From NCBI GenBank assembly GCA_934476675.1, contig CAKSOE010000002.1:1-64000 (forward strand): DNA of 64,000 nt. The letters run 5' to 3'. The DNA comes from an uncultured Clostridia bacterium (GTDB lineage Bacteria > Bacillota > Clostridia > UBA1381). The position numbers and the translations under genes are program-made. The notes beneath the pieces were generated by a model. That model was not told the DNA's origin. It worked only from the letters and a program-made list of their open reading frames with translations, and did not search any database. This document shows positions 61,098-64,000 of the stretch, piece by piece (the first letter of the stretch is position 1; every line of letters starts with the position of its first letter).

Positions 61098-61239
61098 TCT
61101 ATATTTTTACCAAAAAATAATTTTTTTCATACAAAAAACGTCATATAACAAAAAAATTCCGCAAACAGAAACAAAATATGATTTATGATATGTGTTTTGG
61201 AAAAGGTATGATAAAAAGCATGAGAAAACGAAAAAAATG

Positions 61240-61268
61240 TTGACAAATATACTCATATATGATATAAT
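61240..61268 (+). promoter_or_regulatory. Promoter of the polysaccharide cluster
   Basis: Perfect TTGACA (61240-61245) and TATAAT (61263-61268), spacer 17 nt, reading into a riboswitch. Confidence 0.88.
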
Positions 61269-61289
61269 GTTGGATAATGAAAATAAATT

Positions 61290-61360
61290 AAGGGTAAACC
61301 TATTGAAAGATAGGGGCACAAAGCTTAGTGTCTAAGGCATATATGCTATGATTGACTGGC
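61290..61360 (+). ncRNA. Cyclic di-GMP-I (GEMM) type riboswitch
   Basis: The order of conserved parts matches the GEMM aptamer: GGGTAAACC (61292-61300), a CCTAT-TGAAAG-ATAGG hairpin (61299-61314) with the GAAA tetraloop, GCACAAAGC (61316-61324), GTGTCTAAGG (61328-61337), a GCATATATGC hairpin and GACTGGCC (61354-61361) near the 3' end. The common GGGCAAACC/ACGCAAAGC pair appears here as GGGTAAACC/GCACAAAGC. The aptamer end overlaps the 5' arm of a terminator, a normal expression platform. Discrimination between c-di-GMP and cGAMP cannot be judged. Confidence 0.75.
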
Positions 61361-61398
61361 CGCAATGATTGATAAAAATCAATTTTTGCGGCCTTTTT
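61358..61398 (+). terminator. Riboswitch-controlled terminator
   Basis: GGCCGCAA (61358-61365) pairs with TTGCGGCC (61386-61393), with inner ATTGAT-AAAA-ATCAAT, and five T residues follow. Its 5' arm overlaps the end of the riboswitch aptamer. Confidence 0.85.
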
Positions 61399-61427
61399 AT
61401 ATGTTTAAGAAAAGCGGAGGTGAGAGC

Positions 61428-62933
61428 ATGGGGCATAACAGAGCAAAGATAAGGCGTAATTTAATATCGGGAATTATTTATCAGGTGGTTCTTATTGCTC
61501 TGGGATTTCTTTTGCCAAGGCTTTATCTGGAAAATTTCGGCTCGGAGGTTAACGGAGTGCTTTCCACAATAAAGCAGATATTTACGTATATGTGTCTTTT
61601 GGAGGCAGGGGTCGGATTAGCAACGACACAGGCTCTTTACAAGCCGATAGCAGAAAATGACCGAAAACAAGCAAGCGCAATATTGTCGGCAACGAATATA
61701 TATTATTTCAGAACAGGTGTGATTTATGCCGTTATTGTTCTTGTGATTGCGGTGGTGTATTCATTTGTCATACCGACAGGCATAAACAGCCTTGTCGTAT
61801 TCGGGATTGTAATTTTAAACGCAATTCCATCGCTTTTCAGTTATTTTATTCAGGCGAAATACAGAGTTTTAATGGAGGTTGACGGGCGAAAATATGTAAT
61901 AAACGGTTCCGAAACGATATTGCAGCTTGCGGTTAATATATGCAAAATACTTGTACTTGTGTTTACCGACAGCCTTATACTTATTCAGCTTGCGTATTGT
62001 ATTCCGGCAATTATACAGCTCGGATATTTATATATGTATGCAAAACGCAGATACAAATGGCTTGATTTTAAGGAAAAGCCGGATTATAAAGCCATATCGC
62101 AGAAAGAGTCGGTTCTGGTTCATCAAATATCGGGTATGGTCTTTAACAATACGGATATAATTCTTCTGTCTGTACTATGCGATTTTAAGGTGGTAAGCGT
62201 GTATACGATTTACAATATGTTTTTCTCGCAGGTGCAGACGTTTATAACAAGCATAATATCGGGGTTCAGCTTTGCTCTCGGACAGATTTTTCATATAGAT
62301 AAAGAAAGATTTGATAAATATTATAATATGTATGAAACACTGTACATAATGTCGACATTTATAATATATACGCTTATGGCAATCTTTTTGCTGCCGCTGA
62401 TACAAATATATACCGGCGGAATTAATGACGCGAATTACACAAATGCGGCTTTGGTGTTCTTGTTTGTGCTGATGAATTTATTTTCAAACGGCAAGCTGCC
62501 GTCAAACCATGTGCTTGAATATTCCGGCAAGTTCAGGGAGACGCGCTCACACGCAATCATTGAAATGACAATCAACATAGCTGTTTCTGTATTTGCTATA
62601 ATGAAATGGGGAATCTGCGGTGCGATTATCGGAACGATTGCGGCTCTGGTGTATCGCGGAAATATGATGATTTATTATGCAAATAAAAAGGTTCTCGGAA
62701 GAGGGCTGTTTAAAACGTATAAATTATGGATTGTTAACGGAGCGGTTTTTGCGCTTGTAATGCTGATATTCTTTGTTGATACATTCAGCGGAATCTCGTT
62801 TGGCGAATTGCTTGTAAAGGGAATCATACATTCGATTTGGATAACGGTTCTTTATGCAGCGGCAAATTTTGCGTTCGGAAAAGAAGCGTTTAAAACGTTT
62901 TTTGAGCTGTGCAGAAGGGAGAAAACTCTATGA
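61428..62933 (+). CDS. Polysaccharide flippase, MATE/MVF-like (Wzx type)
   Basis: The 501-residue membrane protein has about 12-14 hydrophobic helices and the general form of oligosaccharide-lipid flippases (RNLISGIIYQVVLIALGFLL at the start, YFIQAKYRVLMEVDGRKYV in the middle, FSNGKLPSNHVLEYSGKFRE late). It would move lipid-linked repeat units across the membrane. ATG 61428 follows GGAGGTGA; the frame starting at 61365 lies inside the terminator and is rejected. It is the first gene under riboswitch control. Confidence 0.88.
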   Translation: MGHNRAKIRRNLISGIIYQVVLIALGFLLPRLYLENFGSEVNGVLSTIKQIFTYMCLLEAGVGLATTQALYKPIAENDRKQASAILSATNIYYFRTGVIYAVIVLVIAVVYSFVIPTGINSLVVFGIVILNAIPSLFSYFIQAKYRVLMEVDGRKYVINGSETILQLAVNICKILVLVFTDSLILIQLAYCIPAIIQLGYLYMYAKRRYKWLDFKEKPDYKAISQKESVLVHQISGMVFNNTDIILLSVLCDFKVVSVYTIYNMFFSQVQTFITSIISGFSFALGQIFHIDKERFDKYYNMYETLYIMSTFIIYTLMAIFLLPLIQIYTGGINDANYTNAALVFLFVLMNLFSNGKLPSNHVLEYSGKFRETRSHAIIEMTINIAVSVFAIMKWGICGAIIGTIAALVYRGNMMIYYANKKVLGRGLFKTYKLWIVNGAVFALVMLIFFVDTFSGISFGELLVKGIIHSIWITVLYAAANFAFGKEAFKTFFELCRREKTL

Positions 62934-63664
62934 GTATTCCTAAAAAAATTCATTATTGCTGGTTCGGAAATAATAATTTGCCAAAGCTTGCCCGAAAATG
63001 TGTTCAAAGCTGGAAAAAATATTGTCCCGATTATGAAATAGTCTGCTGGAATGAAGAAAATTTTAATTTAAACTGCAACAGGTATGTACGCGAAGCCTAT
63101 AAGGCGGAAAAGTGGGCGTTTGTAAGCGATTATGTGCGCTTGAAGGTGATTTATGAGCATGGCGGCATATACCTTGATACCGATGTGGAGCTGATAAAAC
63201 CGATTGAACCGCTGCTTGATTTTAAGGGATATATGGGATTTGACGAAAAGGGAATTGTGGCAACGGGATTGGGCTTTGCCGCGGAGACAGGCAATGAGGT
63301 AATCGGTGAAATGCTTAAAGATTATGAAAAAATTCCGTTTGTATTGCCGGATGGTGAATATGATATGACGCCGTGCCCCGACAGAAATACGGCAACTCTT
63401 GAAAGACTCGGAATGGATGTAAAAAATACAAATCAGATTTTTATGGGGATACAATTTCTGCCCTGTGAATATCTTTGTCCGATGGATTACTGTACGGGAA
63501 AAATAAAAATAACAAAAAACACATATTCGATACATCATTATTGCGCATCGTGGACGTCGCCTGTGACAAAGCGCACAACACGTATTAAACGTATTATCGG
63601 CGTGAAGATGTATGATAAGCTGTATGGAAAGTTTTTACACAAATTTAGTTGGCTGGAGTGGTAA
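62930..63664 (+). CDS. Glycosyltransferase, GT32 family
   Basis: The 244-residue protein starts IPKKIHYCWFGNNNLPKLAR and has the DxD motif in HGGIYLDTDVELIKPI (about 75-90), the mark of GT32 enzymes of capsule and exopolysaccharide synthesis. The C-terminal YSIHHYCASW is also typical. ATG 62930 overlaps the flippase stop (ATGA) and follows AGAAGGGAG. Donor and acceptor sugars are unknown. Confidence 0.92.
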   Translation: MSIPKKIHYCWFGNNNLPKLARKCVQSWKKYCPDYEIVCWNEENFNLNCNRYVREAYKAEKWAFVSDYVRLKVIYEHGGIYLDTDVELIKPIEPLLDFKGYMGFDEKGIVATGLGFAAETGNEVIGEMLKDYEKIPFVLPDGEYDMTPCPDRNTATLERLGMDVKNTNQIFMGIQFLPCEYLCPMDYCTGKIKITKNTYSIHHYCASWTSPVTKRTTRIKRIIGVKMYDKLYGKFLHKFSWLEW

Positions 63665-63666
63665 TT

Positions 63667-64000
63667 TTGCCGGAGAATATAATAAACAGATTAAAAAACA
63701 GAATATTGCCGCAGTGGAAAATATGCTTTTTTGCCGCTTTGTCTGTCGGTTTTTTCGCGCATTTTTATAAAATCACGAACTGGCTGCCCAACTGGGATTC
63801 GCTTGTATTCCGGTACGATTCGCAAGATATGCTATCACTGGGAAGATGGCTTTTGTCAGCTGCGTGCGCATTAAGCTCTTATTACGATTTGCCGTGGCTT
63901 AACGGAATTTTGGCAATTGTATTTCATGCCCTGGGAACTGTGTGTATATGTGAAATCTTTGATGTTAAAAAGGGTGTTACGGCAGCGCTTATAGGAGGTG
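63667..64000 (+). CDS. GtrII-like membrane glucosyltransferase (partial, cut by window end)
   Basis: The frame opens at TTG 63667, 2 nt after the GT32 stop with GGAGTGG upstream, and is still open at the window end (111 codons). It starts with a basic segment, then a hydrophobic helix (ICFFAALSVGFFAHFYKITN) and the pattern NWDSLVFRYDSQDMLSLGRW, as in glucosyltransferase GtrII proteins. The third gene of the riboswitch-controlled cluster. Confidence 0.75.
   Translation, partial: MPENIINRLKNRILPQWKICFFAALSVGFFAHFYKITNWLPNWDSLVFRYDSQDMLSLGRWLLSAACALSSYYDLPWLNGILAIVFHALGTVCICEIFDVKKGVTAALIGG

Noticed and set aside
61365..61427. Upstream start for the flippase at ATG 61365
   Set aside because: It lies inside the riboswitch terminator stem and has no ribosome site; ATG 61428 follows GGAGGTGA.
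1..64000. CRISPR arrays, toxin-antitoxin or phage defence modules
   Set aside because: No regularly spaced repeats and no recognisable defence gene pairs were seen in the window.

Overview
The window looks like chromosomal DNA from a spore-forming anaerobic Firmicute of class Clostridia. Evidence: AT-rich intergenic DNA with near-consensus sigma-A promoters (TTGACA-N17-TATAAT), strong AGGAGG-type ribosome sites, the sporulation genes spoVT and dpaA/dpaB (dipicolinate synthase), lipoprotein signal peptides, a class B sortase with an NPKTG substrate, RemB (YaaB), YesM/YesN-type two-component proteins and an MglBAC sugar transporter. No genus can be named from the sequence alone. No CRISPR array, rRNA or intact mobile element is visible.

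Layout. 1-7.2 kb: tRNA-Arg, leuCDB, spoVT, a lipoprotein, a DUF4250 protein, a CYTH protein, then mgtE behind a strongly structured leader, and tRNA-Ser. 7.2-10.2 kb: an accessory patch with an IS1182-like transposase scrap, a TetR/LiaF-like pair, a truncated TfoX protein and a two-OB-fold SSB. 10.3-14.6 kb: small membrane protein, valS, folC. 14.7-24.5 kb: mglBAC, an InlB-repeat membrane protein, response regulator, histidine kinase, a second sugar-binding lipoprotein and an aldo/keto reductase, together a sugar sensing and uptake locus. 24.7-26.3 kb: dpaAB behind a sigma-K-like promoter. 26.4-30.7 kb: an extracellular polysaccharide O-acetylation cassette (SGNH, DUF4358, MBOAT, DHHW). 30.9-31.2 kb: a collapsed integrase. 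31.3-33.8 kb: ychF and a stalk-domain protein. 33.8-39.7 kb: an AraC regulator divergent from a catabolic operon in which three of six genes are interrupted. 39.8-41.9 kb: sortase substrate and sortase B. 41.9-50.1 kb (minus strand): recJ-relA-S4-recF-remB-gyrB, then a small membrane protein. 50.2-57.7 kb: an M14 peptidase and the ATP synthase operon. 57.7-61.0 kb: an rRNA methyltransferase and phosphoglucomutase. 61.2-64 kb: a c-di-GMP-I-type riboswitch before a polysaccharide flippase, a GT32 glycosyltransferase and a GtrII-like protein cut by the window end.

The most unusual region is the F-type ATP synthase operon. No separate delta gene exists; the C-terminal half of delta is fused to the N-terminus of alpha, replacing alpha's own delta-binding helix. 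Gamma and beta form one uninterrupted 775-codon frame with an internal Shine-Dalgarno and ATG before beta. The c subunit carries a signal-peptide-like extension. Next in interest are the mgtE leader (a 17-codon upstream ORF, a 22-nt long-range pairing and a helix covering the mgtE ribosome site), the riboswitch-controlled polysaccharide genes, and the decaying AraC-controlled operon with a perfect A AAA AAG slippery site at its first break.
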